From Fomes fomentarius (Eukaryota > Basidiomycota > Agaricomycetes > Polyporales > Polyporaceae): a stretch of 64,000 bases of DNA. Position numbers and translations under genes: made by a program. Each line of letters begins with the position of its first letter. The stretch's first letter is position 1. This document shows positions 1 through 13,235 of the stretch, piece by piece. The stretch lies in the NCBI GenBank assembly GCA_022606135.1, contig JABYQN010000003.1, positions 310,001 to 374,000 of the forward strand, in the 5' to 3' direction. The notes under the pieces are model-generated. The model did not search any database. It was not told the DNA's origin and was given only the letters and a program-made list of their open reading frames with translations.

Positions 1-1046
1 TATTGGTGCGTACGACTGGCTATATGCGCTGCGCGCTCTATGTTCGCGTTCCCCTTGCTCACTAAGCTATGACGTCGCGTAGGTGCCGGTGTAGAGTCCA
101 TGACGTTCGGCTTTGGTGGTGGTGCGATGCCCGACGGCTATTCAGAGGCAGTTCTCTCGAACCAGGAGTCGGAGGACTGTCTCATCCCGATGGGTATCAC
201 CTCTGAGAATGTCGCAGCCGACTTCAAGATTTCGCGCCAGGTCCAGGATGACTTCGCCGCGAAGTCATTCCAGAAGGCCGCTGCTGCGCAGAAGGCGGGC
301 AAGTTTAAGGACGAGATCGTCCCACTGAAGGTTAAGGTTGTTGACCCGAAGACCGAGAAGGAGGTGGAGATCATCGTTGACCGCGATGATGGTGTTCGGG
401 ATGGTGTCACCGCTGAGTCACTTGCGAAGCTGAAGCCTGCGTTCACGAAGGATGGCTCTACACACGCAGGTGCGATATTCTTCATGGCTATACGCGGGGG
501 ATGTCGCTGACCCATCTACTATCTTCTCCAGGCAACGCGTCACAGGTATCCGACGGTGCCGCCGCCGTGATCCTTGCCCGCCGTTCCGTTGCGAAGAAGC
601 TCGGTCTACCCATCGTCGGCAAGTTTGTCGCTGCCTCCGCAGTTGGTGTGCCCCCGCGCATCATGGGTGTCGGCCCGGCGTTTGCCATCCCGAAGGTACT
701 TGAGCAGACCGGCCTCACCAAGGACGAAATCGACTTCTACGAGATCAACGAGGCGTTCGCGAGCCAGGCCGTCTTCTCCGTCCAGCATATCGGCATTCCG
801 TTCGAGAAGGTTAACGTGAACGGCGGTGCGATCGCCATCGGCCACCCTCTTGGCTGCAGTAAGTTGTTCTCTCATGATCGGACATAATTGAGACAATTGT
901 TGACCGACTGGTATGAACTAGCTGGTGCGAGGCAAGTTGCGACTGGGCTCAACATCGCGAAGCAGACGGGCAGCAAAATCTTCTGCACAAGTATGTGTAT
1001 CGGTTCGGGGATGGGTATGGCGGCCATCTTCGTCAGCGAGCAGTAG
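1..1046 (+). CDS. 3-ketoacyl-CoA thiolase, C-terminal part (5' end outside window)
   Basis: This enzyme cleaves 3-ketoacyl-CoA with CoA to release acetyl-CoA, the last step of beta-oxidation, in fungi usually peroxisomal. Four exons are visible: 1-5, 83-469, 532-858 and 922-1046, all GT-AG. The first join restores the thiolase signature GAGVESMT. Later landmarks are NEAFA, the catalytic-His motif GGAIAIGHPLG and the C-terminal Cys motif CIGSGMGMA, ending in a TAG at 1044. The nucleophilic N-terminal Cys and any peroxisomal PTS2 signal would lie upstream of the window and cannot be judged. The C-terminus (VSEQ) is not a PTS1. An acetoacetyl-CoA thiolase is less likely but not excluded from this part alone. 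Confidence 0.93.
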
Positions 1047-1286
1047 GGTCTTGAGACCACAGGACTCTCGTGCATGTGCGTGGATGTGTCGTTATACTAA
1101 GTATCTGTATTCTCTATAGTCTTTTGCTATTCAATTCAGTACAATCATTACACCACATGTACAACAAGACGCACGGCCCTTTGATCCGGAACTCAGTATA
1201 GATGTCAAGAAGCTGCCATCCGTGCGAGAGTGCCAATCAAACGCAGGTACTCACCAGTAAGTAACGAGGGTAACATATAGTCTACC

Positions 1287-1294
1287 TATATAAA
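1287..1294 (+). promoter_or_regulatory. TATA box of the UDP-glycosyltransferase gene
   Basis: TATATAAA lies 46 bp before the ATG at 1340, in the compact thiolase-UGT intergenic region of about 290 bp. No further motif is evident there. Confidence 0.55.
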
Positions 1295-1339
1295 GCCGGG
1301 GTAACAGAGCAAAGTCCGTCCCACTCTTTGGTTTATCTG

Positions 1340-3578
1340 ATGAGCGCACCTATCGAGAAACACATCGTCTGCCATGCGACTCAGGCGTGGGGTGCGTTTT
1401 CAACTCGCCCTGATCCTCTACATTGCTGATAAAATGGGTACTCTGTAGGCCATTTCCGTCCGCTGATCAATCTCGCCGCCCGCTTGGTTCAGCTCCGCCC
1501 TGTCGTTGTGACGCTGATCACCACAAATGCGTTCTACGAGCGCACCAAGGCGGAGCTTGCGCGGAATTTCGAGGACGAGGAGGGGGCGAGCCGCATCAGG
1601 TGCCTCGTCTTGACGTCGTCAATGTCTGTCTGACGACGCTGATCACGCCTGACCCTGTACCACAGAATCATATCTAGTGGGGACGTTGCAGGCTTCGTGA
1701 GATCGGAGGAATCGGAGCAGTACTTCCAGGGCCTCTGGAAGACCCTAGTCGAGGAAGGCGAGCCTGTGTGTGCGCTTACCGAGATCCGTTACCCCGCTCT
1801 TCCCAAGCCGAAGGCCATTATCCTGGACGTACGTTTCGTCCATCCTCATCCGTAAACTGCAACGGTGCCCAGTGTGATATATGACGTCTCACTGGTATCG
1901 ATATCCAGTTCATCGCTATTCAGCCGTTCTACATGGTGAAGGAACTCGTCGGAGACGGTGTCAAGGTCTACAGCTGGGCGCCGGGCATGGTCTCTGCCAT
2001 CATACCTTTCTCCGGCCCGGAACACCTGGGCGGGAAGGGGAACATCCGGCTCAAGGCGGAAGAGAAGGCCCGTGCTACTGGGAGGCAGCTCCAAGAAGTC
2101 ATTCTTGAGGTACGTGTGGCACCCGCGCTTGGTCAGGTTGCATGCGACGGCTGACCATAATCGGGGCTTTCTGGTGCAGCTCGCGACCGAGCCTAGAGGC
2201 GATGCTGTCGTTCGTGTCCCTGGTATGCCGCCCATGTACGACCATGAGTATTATCCACAACACGTGAGTCTTCCTTCTAGTAGTCAGAAGCGCGGCATCT
2301 ATGGAGCGTGCGTACTGATACGGATGTGCTTATCATCACCAGTTCCCCCTCCCTCCCGACGTTGGTATAAATATCTATGCGCGTATGTTCGAGTACGTGC
2401 TTTACTGTTCTCCATTCAGACTCAGAGATCAACTGACAACAACACGTGTCGTGATTAGGACTCTCGAGAAAGTTGATGGACTGCTACTCTACACCCCGAC
2501 GTCGTACGAACCAGAGGCCGTCGCTGCGGTCAAAAGCTGGTTTGCGGAATCGGGCCGGGCGGCGTACATAACGGGACCTCTCCGCCCTACAGCTTCAAAG
2601 GTCACCGCGCACGAGAACGAGAAGAAGATTTCGGACAAGTCGGACGAGATCGTGGCGTTCTTGGATGAGACGCTGAAGAACTCTGGCGAGAAGTCGCTTG
2701 TCTACGTGAGTATTTACTTTTAGCTCTGTGCGGCTGGGAAGTACTGATATAGAACGGCGTCCGCGTGGTTGTGTAGATTTCGTTTGGGTCGGTCTTCTGG
2801 CCGGTAATGACACCCGAGAAGCTGTGGGCGGTCCTTGATGTCCTTATTGAGCGCAATATCCCATTCGTCAGTTATCCTACGTCACTCGTCGTCTCGTTCA
2901 CTAAGCGCAAGAATATATGTATGCATGCAGATTCTCGGCCACGCATCATTTATGGCCACAATCCCAGATGATATCAAGGAGAAGGTGAATGCGTACGGGA
3001 AGGGTCTTTTGTCGGCCTGGGCTCCTCAGCAACTCATTCTCGACCATCCCGTGAGTATTCATCCGTATGGGCTTAGAGCGTTTGGAACGCAGTTGAACTG
3101 TTGTGTACTCACAGGCTACTGGCTGGTTCATCTCGCATGGCGGACACAACGCTGTCACGGAAGCGATCTCCGCTGGAGTCCCTCTGTACGTCTTGTATCG
3201 CCATATACTCCTCCACACCGGACATTCAATCCCGTCGCTTACCACGCATCCTGCTCGCGTAGGATAATCTGGCCGTTCACCGGCGACCAACCCGTCAACG
3301 CCGTGCACGTCTCTGATAACCACCAGATCGGGTACGAGCTGCTCGAGTCCCGAGGCGAGCCGCACGGGCTCAAGCCGATCTTCCGCACTGGATACACGCC
3401 CAAGGGCACGGTCGAAGCGCTGCAGGCGGAGGTGCGCGAGGTGCTCGCGAAGGCGTTCGGCGAGGACGGTGCGAAGAGGCGGGAGAGGCTTGCTGCGCTG
3501 CGCAAGAGCGTTCTGAGCGAATGGGAGGACGGAGGGGCGTCGAAACAGGATGTGAGCGCTTTCTTGGACAGCCTGTAA
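1340..3578 (+). CDS. UDP-glycosyltransferase (GT1 family)
   Basis: It probably transfers a sugar from a UDP-sugar to a small lipophilic acceptor such as a sterol or other secondary metabolite. I read eleven exons: 1340-1391, 1449-1599, 1666-1828, 1909-2109, 2180-2263, 2343-2392, 2459-2705, 2777-2876, 2931-3050, 3115-3185 and 3263-3578. All junctions are GT-AG and keep one frame. The start MSAPIEKHIV leads into the usual N-terminal strand and WGHFRPL, where the His is the expected catalytic base. The C-terminal half has ISFGSVFWP, then the donor-sugar signature AWAPQQLILDHP, GWFISHGGHNAVTEAI and PFTGDQPVNA. Agaricomycete genomes carry many such genes. The acceptor cannot be inferred. Confidence 0.9.
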
Positions 3579-3968
3579 GCATGGGGAGTCAGAGTAATAT
3601 GGGAGATCGCTTGCTCGAGCAGGGGGGGGGCTGTGGTCAATGCGTAAATGTGAAACTGTGCGAGACGTCTCTAGGCGCTGGCGTAGAACTGAGTAGGTGC
3701 TGACTACCACCGGTGGCGGCTCCTTGATCTCATCTCTCTCCCATGCTACCCTCTTCGTATGAATGCATTCATTGGACTTGTATACTCGCTACCGGCACGC
3801 TGAAACTCTGCACGGCTCACTAGTCGTGTTGATCGTCATTCGGCAAGGTTGGAAGACAGGAATTTGCTACGGTTACTACAAATACTAACGTCGAGTTGAC
3901 ACTCAAAGTCGTACTTTGACTTCTCTCCCGCCAGGGGATCGCATCTATGGGAATCCACAGATCAAAGG

Positions 3969-4806
3969 CTATATGTTGCTTGGCATGACGATCTGCCTCC
4001 AACTTGGACGAGAAGATATATCCTGCCACCACCTGACAAGAAGAGGGTGAGTTCATATGCTCGACGTTGAGAATATGGAAAATCCTGACCGCGCTACGTT
4101 AGGATGCTTCTGTGATTCCAGGTAATCGTAGCCTTGCACTTTGAGAAGCGTGCCGTACGGCAAGTGGAAGAGATCGACCAGAGTGATCTCCTATACGGCA
4201 GTCGTGAGACGGCTGGCAATAAAGCGCGAGGTACGATACGATACTCACGTCTCCTGCGATATATCTAGTTTTGGACAGCAGCTCCTCGTATCCTTCTAGC
4301 TTCCCTTCCAGGGTAGTCCTATGAGCCTGAATAGCCTGCTGGTCTGGCTCGCGTCCTTGTAGCCTGCGTTGCAGAATCAGGTAGGACAATGTCAGCACCG
4401 CAGGGCCACGACTCAATGGACCACACACGAACTTCTTGAAGATGTTCTCATGTGCCAACCCAGACACCGCAGGGTCGAAGTTGCTGAGCTCGATGCTCGC
4501 TGCCTGCTCGAACAGCGCCGTCTCCACCAGGTCGGCCGTGTCCGGGATCAGCGTCCCGACCCCGCCGTACTTGAGCGCGACGTAGCGGCAGATCGCGCGG
4601 CTCTCGAACAGCACGAAGCCGTCGTCGTCGATGTACGGAAGCTGGCCGAACGGGTGGATCTTCTTGTACTCTGGCTTCTTCTGCGCGCCGTTCGCGCCTG
4701 GGATGTCGACGACGACGAACTCGTACGGCGCGTTGAGCTCCTCGAGCACGACGCGGACACGGCCTGCTCCGGTCGCCCCTGGGAGGCCGTAGAGTCTAAG
4801 GACCAT
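3969..4806 (-). CDS. Glutathione S-transferase, phi-like (copy 1)
   Basis: A soluble GST that would conjugate or bind glutathione adducts. From ATG 4806 it starts MVLRLYGLPGATGAGRV. The thioredoxin-fold half has PFGQLPYIDDDGF with the cis-Pro and ESRAICRY for the glutathione gamma-glutamyl group. The helical half has LFEQAASIELSNFDP and SKTRYIAGD, then an exon with EITLVDLFHLPYG. A last exon reads RWWQDISSRPSW and stops at 3969-3971. Four exons match the exon plan of the GSTs at 21203 and 55814, so all three are paralogs. At the position where copy 3 has Ser11, this copy has Ala, with Thr next to it. About 210-220 aa, normal for the family. Confidence 0.88.
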
Positions 4807-5405
4807 AGTTGTTGCAGGTGAGTCGGACGGAGTAGAGTGGAAGTGTGGCTTTGACCACCTGGCTATGGGTATATGAGGTGTCGGGTTTATACGGCTTGTA
4901 CGTTTGCTTACCGACAACTTGGCTATTCAGTGTCCAATATTTCAATTGCCATCGTCAGATTGCGGAACGCACAGTGGGATCTCGGCCCGCCTCATGGAAG
5001 CTTGACAAGCAGTACGAGATCTAGACTTGATTGCGAAGCACCATAGTTAGAGGCTATTTCAAAAACGACTTCTCGGAGGTGTCTGTTCATCCAACTTCGA
5101 ACTAAGACATCATATAACCGGAGCGGTGTCGGAGTGGCGGCAAGGGTTGAGAGGAACAGCGCACACCATTCGACCAATTTTGATGACCTTCGTGAAACCC
5201 TGAGAGCCGAGGGGAATGCATGACACCATGAGAGAGCAGTCTTGCGAGCATACTGAGTGGACCACTCAGGAAGCAGCTCTGAATGCTGTTCGATACGGTG
5301 GCGATTGGCACCGGGAAATCACTGTACGGCGAATACTGCAAGTGCCCAAGAACCCAGATGGGCATTGTGAACATATACAGTAGCACCTAACTCTTACAGA
5401 CTGAA
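4807..5405. other. Intergenic, GST copy 1 promoter side
   Basis: About 600 bp between the GST start and the end of the kinase-like gene. A TATA-like GTATAAA on the minus strand near 4885-4892 could serve the GST. Short reading frames at 4992-5386 show no family signature or plausible splicing, so I do not call them. Confidence 0.4.
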
Positions 5406-7339
5406 CTAACATGGATCGACAAAATCGATGATGGTGACCCGTTCGCCATCCCATAAGGCATTGCGAGTGCTAACATCGGTCGGCTCAATACCCACTCGAC
5501 GTAGCTTGGACACGGCATCTTCCATGAGAGTTTTGTGCAACCCACTGAGCACAGTGCAAGGGATGATGAGGATGTCACTCACGAGATATTGTCGGGTGCC
5601 GAGCACTTGTGAGCCAAATCCTGGCCTTCGTGCGACAGCATCATCACTGCATACCCACGATACTCGAACATTCCATAGTACTTCGGGATGGGAAGCGTGC
5701 CCAGCTGAGTGCGTGTCAGTGGCTGCAATCGGCGACGCAACCGACGCCACTCCTGTGCCATGGCCCGAGGGTATGCCAAGTGGGGGAGTTTGATGACCAC
5801 ACGGGCACGGCCATACTGCCCTTGCATGACACCTGCACTCCCTCCTGCCCCGACGGATCCCTTCAGTTGAAGTTCAACCACAGAGGGCCTAATCCATGAC
5901 ATCATCCAGTATATGCCCCAGAATAGAAACCCAAGCCAGATGCCGTGCTCGAGATTCAAAGGGCATTCATGACGGACCAGCGGGATCGCGTGCAATGCCC
6001 ACTCTGACCGCAGATGCACCAGCTGACATCGCCCCAACTCATACTCATGCCACTGCCTGAGCAGCGTGTTCTTGAGTGTGCTGCCTGCACTACGTGGAGC
6101 ACGAGGGTAGCTTGAATGCACTGATTGTTCAACTTCCGGCACTGTTGCAAAGCATGTGTTGACGTGATCGGACACCACAATGGGAGAGGGCAGTGTGCAC
6201 ACGGGGTCGAAAGGACGCCTCTTGAGTTTGGGAAAGGCGAGCTGTGCGCAGTGACCATCAACGCGAGAGCGGCTGGTTGACGGAAACCAACTCACCCAGG
6301 CTGCAATATACACAAACTTGAAGAATGTGGCCCAGCTGATGGGTTGCGGCTTTGCTCGATCGATGAACTTGCGGATGGAGGGATCGATGTTAACTTTGGC
6401 GACCAGTGGAAACTGGTACGGGCCGGCGATAGAGAGTTTATGGTCGCCCGTGCGTTGAAAGAGATAGAAACCAGTGACGCAGGCAAATGCTGCCAGGTCG
6501 ACTCCGTACCTGAGCATCTGGTTCCATACCTGAGTCTCGTTAAGTTGTGAAGGGACAGAAGTGCATCATTGACGGAGTACTGACTTGGATGATGAAGTTG
6601 GCGGCATGGTCTTTGCCGTAAATGTGAGTGGTGATGTCGAACTCTTCTTTGTTGATGAGGTCCTGAATATCGCAAGCACACGACCACCACTCATATGGGC
6701 CTGTGATCTGTATGACCAGGAAGAAGAGCTGAAAATCGGAAATATCAAGGACATGATACTTGAAGGCGACATTTGTGTAGGTGAGAACAGAGGCGAGGCA
6801 CCACGCGATGTCGGGGAGCCCTGTCGGACGGGAATCATCTAGAGGGTTCAAACTGACAGGGTATATCACTGACCTTGACCTCGATGTTTGGGCAACTCAT
6901 CGAATACCCCACTGGCCTCGAAGAGCTGACAGATGGCAATACCAATTCGGATCCACACGTTGCCAACAGAGACCCGATCTATCGCCGTGGAGGTGTTCAT
7001 CCAGTATAGGATGTTCGTGGCAAGACAGCGGGCTTCCCACGCCTCGAAAGCACGGCGCGAGTCATCCTTCTTCATGATGGGCAATTCATCAACTCCATCA
7101 AGGGTGCGCAGGGGCACGTTGAAGTCTTCGATGAGGCTTTGTTCTGCTTGAGATACCTTCCGTGTGCCGGCGGTTGGAGGTCCAATGTGCAGCGTGCCAG
7201 GAAAGATGAAGTTGCTGTTGGGTTGTGCGTGGGCCAGGTTATCCAAGACCTGGCTGACGAGCTGTCCTTGGTATCCAAGGTCTGCCAGGTGTGAGTAAAG
7301 GTCATCAAGGGGAGATTTAGACATACATTGAGACACCAT
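5406..7339 (-). CDS. Membrane protein with a degenerate protein-kinase-like C-terminus
   Basis: A multi-exon gene read on the minus strand from about 7339 (an upstream in-frame ATG at 7375 is the alternative) to a stop at 5406. The N-terminal third is soluble (about 150 aa, LDDLYSHLADLGYQG onward). Several hydrophobic stretches follow, for example FFKFVYIAAWVSWF and GIWLGFLFWGIYWMMSW, which are probable membrane helices. The C-terminus resembles the small kinase-like domains common in agaricomycetes (FunK1/RIO-like): YYGMFEYRGYAVMMLSHEG as a hinge, then GIEPTDVSTRNALWDG in place of the catalytic loop, and TIIDFVDPC in place of DFG. The D-x4-N spacing and the later Asp are kept, but the HxD His is not, so activity is uncertain. 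Exon joins in the middle are not all resolved. The exact substrate and role are unknown. Confidence 0.6.
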
Positions 7340-7965
7340 GGTCGGGCAATGGAGGCAGGATGATAGCCATGTCATCGGACTCTCATATAGATCGTGCGTG
7401 AGAGAGAACCCTATCAGATAACGTTATCACTGGGTTCAACGCAATACCGAGGAGACAGACAACGGTAACATTCCTCGTCTCAGCTTGTCCAAAATATCAA
7501 GCAGCCTAGAGTTCGTGACGGCAAACAACTCGGACAGATCCACTAGGCTGGATGTAACACGCCAAACCATGTTTGTAACCGCAGCCCAACGGAAGAGACT
7601 GCGAGAGTTACAGAAGGAGGTTCTGATTCTTCGAATATACACGCTGGATACTGGGACACAAGAGACAAGACAAAGCGCAGACGCGGCGTATGACGGGTAT
7701 TCACTAGGGGGGAACAAGAAAACCAACATAGTCTAGATGCATCAGTGTGAAGTAGGTAAGAGGCGTACAGTACCAGTACCAAAAAAACGCTGTCGAGTAC
7801 CGTCAAGTCGTAGGTAGAAACCGTAGTCGTCAGGGGGGCATGGGGTGGGATAGCATTGCACACAACAAGAGATAGAAAGGCAGGTAAACAGGCTAGAAAC
7901 ACAACAATGACACAATCCTTCTTCCGTTTCTTCTCTTCATCTCCGCTCGTTGAGCCTGTACCCGT
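7340..7965. other. Intergenic, between two minus-strand genes
   Basis: This should contain the importin 3' UTR and the promoter of the kinase-like gene. Reading frames here have no domain signature and no paralog in the window. Confidence 0.4.
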
Positions 7966-10900
7966 CTACTGCCCAGGAACGAACGCAGACAGACCGGCAG
8001 CTTGCACCCTCGCAGGTTCTTCGCGATTCAGCAATCCGATGAGCCCGATGAGCTCCGCGCGGATCTCGTCGCCGACCTGGTCGGGGCCCGTCGGATCCAG
8101 CACGCACGCGAACACGTGTAGGAGCTTGTCGAGATGTGGGTGGAGGACCTGCGGCTGCGTGTTGAACAGGTGGAAGATCGCCCGGAAGACCGGCCGGTTC
8201 TCGAGGAAGTCGTTCCGGAGCGGGAGCGCGTCGAGCAACACTGGCAGCACCTGGTCGAGGGGGACTGCGGCGGTGTTCTTGACGATCATGCGTGCGACCG
8301 CGCCGACGGCGTTATCACGTGCGTTGAACTTCGCGGTTGGCGCATCGGGGGTCACGACGAAGATAGGGCGGAGAGCAGCGAGGATCTGCAGGTACTGCGG
8401 CGAAAGGTCAAAGGTGGAGTGCTCGATGAGCAGACCAGAGGCGAACGCAGCGTTACACTGCACTTCTGGCTCGCTGTCGCTCAAGGCGCTGAAGAAGAGT
8501 TCCATGAGCTGCTGGGTCCAAGGTGTGATGTCGCTCTTCATGCCACCAATGATCTCGGACAGCGTGCCAATCGCGGAGGAGCGGTCACTGAGCGACCGGT
8601 TCTTTTTCTAGAGGTGCGTCAGTTGGTGCGACATCCCAGGTGAGATGGCAGACACTCACGTAGTACTTCGTGATAAGCGGAGCAAACTTCTCGTAGCCAG
8701 AGGCAAAGTCCGGCCCAAGAGCAGTGGCGAGTGAAGCGACGAGGTCACCAGCAGATGAGATGAGGATGGAGTCGTACTCAGCCGAGTCCTCGGGCGCCTC
8801 CTCGTCCTCGTCCTGGTCGGGGTCCTGCTGGCAAACAGCCTTCTGCTCTAGGACCTGGACAGCGATGTTCGCGAAGTGGTCGGCGCCTGTGACACCAATC
8901 AGAAGAAATTCTCTGGGAAACAGGCAATTGTCTACTCACGTTCCGTCAAAAACGCGGGTCCGATCTTGTTGATGGTCTCCGCCAAGCCGACGCAAAGGCT
9001 CGACACGACCTTCCTGTAAAAGCGCATTGGGTGAGCAAAGTGCTCATGAAGAGCGCAGTGAGAAGAGAGGGTATGAATCAGCGAACAGAAATCTATGTTT
9101 TACGTCTCATGCGCCCGTCGGGCATCGAAGTGAGCTGAGTAAAATCTTTCATCACAAAACGCATACTCCCTAGAGAGCGATGCACGGGGCGGATTAAAGA
9201 GTAACACGTACTTATTGTCCTCGCTCTCATACATCTCCAGGAGCTGCGGGACGACGTGGCTGGCGAGCTCCGTCACGCGACGGTCGATCGGGACAGCGTT
9301 CTATGAGACAAGTCAGCATAAGCTGAAAGGCTTGGCAGGATGAAGACACACCGCATAGCCGGCCTGCCACTCCTGAGGCTCGGTAAGGTCGTAGAGCGTG
9401 CGGAGGATCTCGAGTAGCGAGTCCGTGGCACTCTTCCGGATACCCTCGTAGAAGTGCGACAGGAGCGACAGTAGCTTGACCACAGACTGCTCGATGTATG
9501 TCAAGTAGTGGACCTTCGTGGCCGCAAAGATCGTGCCAATCGTGTCGGCGGCAATCTCCTTCTCGATGTAAATACCGGTGCTGACATCGAGGAGGGCTTC
9601 GAAGTTGACCTCCTCGTCGATATTAACGTCATCAGATACATTGATGGCGCTGGAGGGAGTCAGTCCAGAAGCGAAGCTTACAGCGGTCTCAGGATCGGAA
9701 ACTTGTTAGAAATATATGTTAGCCCATGGAGCGAACGCATCGCAAACGAGCGAGTACTCACGCGTTGACTTCTCCTCCTCGCCGTGATCGGGCTGCGCTA
9801 TACTTTCGAGGAGCGACTTCACGACGTCAGGAAGGTAAGGCGCGAACTCCTCGCCGAAGACACGAGCCATCACTCCAAAGAAGAGGAAGCTGCACTCCTT
9901 GAGACGCGCACCGCCAAGTTGGATGCCGTTGAATGCCTGACCCATCATGTCGCCGAAGTATGGGCGGAACGAGTCCTTGCCGACTGCCTCAGCGAAGGTG
10001 CCAACAGCATCCATGGTGATGCCGCGAAGCTCCTGCTCCTCACCCTGGCCGGTGAGGACGAGGAAGTGCTTAAAGCGATCCATCGTCGGGACAAAATAGG
10101 GCAGGAACTTCTCCTTCGACGCATGCGCGGCACTACCAATGGCACCAATGACGACAGACTTGACCTCGATGGGGGCACTGTCGAGGAGACCGACGAGACG
10201 TTCCATGATGAGGGCCAGGTACTGATCAATCACATCGTGCATGATCTCGAGAAGAGCGTCGAGCGCCGTGCAGGCAGACCGCTGCGTAACAGGGTCATTG
10301 ACGAGCTGCATGATCGTGGGCACAAGGACGGCATGCTTGGCCGCGCACTCCTCCTCGAGCCACTCGCACAAGCAACTGACAGCGATACAACCGGCCTTGC
10401 GCACGGTCGCATCGCTATCCCGGAGCGAAGCCTCAATAATAGGCCAGACCTCGTGCATGAGCGGCGTCATGTACTCACTACAGCCCTCCACAGAGACACC
10501 GAGGGCAAGCATCGCACCACGGCGCTGTGCAGGGTCAGCGGACGTGAAGTACTGCTGGATGAGCTGACGCAGAGCAGGGAAGACCTGAGTGGGTGGCAGG
10601 TTGGTCGCAAGGCAGTCAATGATGCGGAGAGCAGATCGTGATGGGGCGTCATCATCGATGTCCTCAGGCTCCTCTTCAGTGGCGATAGGCAAGAGACCTT
10701 GGAGGATCGCGGCCGCCAGGTTGTGAGACTGAACCTTGGACTTTTTGCTAGATGACTGTCAGCGCGCACCCCATCTCCGCGACAACAATGACTTACTATT
10801 GGACAGTCCAGTTGAGTGCGTTGAGGGCGAGAACGCGCAACTCGGGGTCGTATTCGCGGTTAGAACCATATCGGAGGAGAAACTCGGCGAGCTGGGGAAT

Positions 10901-12254
10901 GAACTGGCTAAGAAGGGGGATTTCCTACGGGATGGCTTGAGAGTGTCAAACAACTTCGCTTAAGTCATGGGGGACTCACGAGGATGAGAAGAGTCTCAAG
11001 TACGTCGAAGAGCTGACGCGCGCCGGTCTCATTGCCACTCTCTATTGTCTGGCCAATGACCGCCATAATCGCGGGCAGGAGCTTCTGGAACGATTTCTGC
11101 ACAACAAAGTGAATACTTGAGAACGGTGGCATACCCTGTACAACTCACGATCTCCGCCTTGTCGTCTGAGTCGATATACTGCGCGATGACACCAAGAGCA
11201 CTGCGGATTGTCCGGTCAGAGGCGTCTATGGGAGGTAAACATGAGCAACCTACCGGACAGTCGTGATTCTGACCTCCGCGCTCTCTGGGTCGTTCAACAG
11301 ACCCTCAAAGAGCGCGAAAAAGTTCTGCAGTTGAGACGTGAAGCCCTCGACAATGGTCTCAAGGACAGTGTAGAGAATGTAGACGCCGACTTCACGATGT
11401 GCAGCCTGTGGCGATGTGCAGGTCTGCTGTAGGAAGGGAAGAAGGGTAGGCCAGCTATCAACCGGAATTTCAATGGAAGCAACGGCGGCAATCACGCGTG
11501 CGGTCGAATGGCGCACGAGCTGGCTATACGGGCATGAGCCTCTCTGCGCTTGTGACCTCAGCGAGCAAAAGATAACTTACTTGGATTCAGACAAGACAAT
11601 CTCCGGGAGCTTGCCCTTGATCTGTTCTCGCTGGTCGGCCGCGACCTGGAGCCATAGATCCCCACTATTCTGTGAGATACGCTTCCGAAGCTCGACGGCA
11701 GCGAGTTGCCGGACCTGAAATGCGAAGGTCAGCGTCGTTCGTCGTCAGAGCATAAGGCAGTCGTGTTTGGGTCCGGGAAGCGGAGGATGCTTGAGTTGAT
11801 CGCGATCTGGACGATGGACGGGAGTGTCTATGCGATAACCAACTTCGGTTCGACTTCGCAGTAATATAGACATATATACGCGGCCGACTCCTCTCGGCCG
11901 TGCATCCGCACCGCTTCGCCACAACTCGATATCCGACGATGGTTTGAAACGAGATATCAGATGAAACTCACCCCTTGCTCCGGAGAACTCGCGATGATAC
12001 TAGCGAGTGCGGGGATGCATTGCGCGTTTTGGTAGAACTCCCGGTTCAATGTAGTTGTAGCCTGATCGTTGAGGGCGTCAGCGACGCGTGCAAGTGGGAG
12101 ATCGGAGGGACGATTGCTCACCTGCTTGAGCTGCACAGTATCATTTGAGGTGAACTGAACGAGGAGCGCGTGCAGATTCTGCACAAAAACGGGCTGCAAT
12201 CGAGGAATCAGACAGCGTCGGCGCATACAGTGACTGTAGAGAACGCACATCCAT
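7966..12254 (-). CDS. KAP123: Importin beta family receptor, Kap123/importin-4 type
   Basis: A karyopherin that carries ribosomal proteins and histones H3/H4 through the nuclear pore in a RanGTP-dependent way. The start is a six-base exon (ATGGAT) at 12254, an intron of about 56 nt, then PVFVQNLHALLVQFTSND, typical of the family N-terminus. Next comes the importin-N region with QATTTLNREFYQNA and LAAVELRKRI-like sequence. HEAT repeats follow throughout, including a long uninterrupted exon at about 9706-10692 with an acidic EEEPEDIDDDAPSRS segment before CLATNLPPTQVFPALRQL. The C-terminal exon (8541-7966) holds PVFRAIFHLFNTQPQVL and ends FVPGQ. More than ten short introns plus one of nearly 200 nt near 9015-9210. 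The total of about 1080 aa suits Kap123. A 285-aa frame opposite the long exon is only a shadow. Confidence 0.92.
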
Positions 12255-13235
12255 GATTGCGGCGAGGAGAAGAAGGGAAAAGACGGAGGGAAGAGATGGG
12301 GAACAGGATGGCTTTTAGCAAATCTGGGCGCGCTTAGGCGATTTGTTCCAAAATTTTGGCGGAGTTTAATCTCGGTACCATATGCACGTGGTTATCTAAT
12401 CTTGCGCGCCCAGCGCTCGTCACAGCAGGCTCAGACCTGGCACCTGCTCAAACTCAACGTCGACTTCGTCCTCGTCCTCTTCATCCACCCTCCCAGTTCT
12501 GCATATGAAGCTCCACTCGGTCGTTGTCTATCCCGTATGCACCTCTTGACTATTAGGCATTCTCATCTACAGTGAGCTCAATCGAGTCGTCTCTGTATGG
12601 CTGGCGTTGTATATCTTGTTGTCCTGGTATCGTACAACAAGAGCGTCGGGGTGGATATTCTACAACACATGAAACGTCGTGTCTCCGTGTCGGCGGTTGA
12701 CATTCTCTGCATCCTCTTATTTACTCCTGCACGGATGCTCACTCAATCTACTCAGTGGCATTGGGTTCTGAGTGTCCCCTTTCAGTATGCGATCACTTCG
12801 GACGGTGAGTTGAGCCACTCCGGATCCAGTCGGCCATTGACCCTCCACAAAGAAAGCCGCATTGAGCCACACCGTCCCAGTGGTCGATGATGGTCTCCGA
12901 CTTGCTTTGTGCGCTCTGTTGTTCAGGACTTGCTACTCCTCGCCTAGTGCCCCGTTTCACGACGCCGAAGCTCAACCCACTCGCCCCTCCTTTCGCATCT
13001 GCATTCTCGAACATCTTCAGCACCATCGAACGGCTTTCTATAGGTCCCCCGATATGCATTTCCGCCCCGCACTCCGGCTCTGGTATACGCTACTGATAGC
13101 GATAGCCAATGCGTCCACCGGCGATGCTACGAGTGGCACCCTCAAGCTTTGTCCTAGCAAGTGATCACGACCTATAAAGGTGCGAGAGATGTGCCTCGAT
13201 AGCTTTTAGAGAAGTCCTCTAGCAGCACGACCCAC
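12255..13235. other. Intergenic, divergent promoter region
   Basis: Nearly 1 kb between the importin start (minus) and the small orphan gene (plus). It must hold the importin promoter near 12260-12450. Frames at 12597-13164 of 70-100 aa lack splice support and homology that I can recognise. No repeat noted. Confidence 0.4.

Noticed and set aside
9784..10641. 285-codon plus-strand frame
   Set aside because: It is exactly antisense to a long importin exon with clear HEAT repeats; a GC-rich coding shadow.
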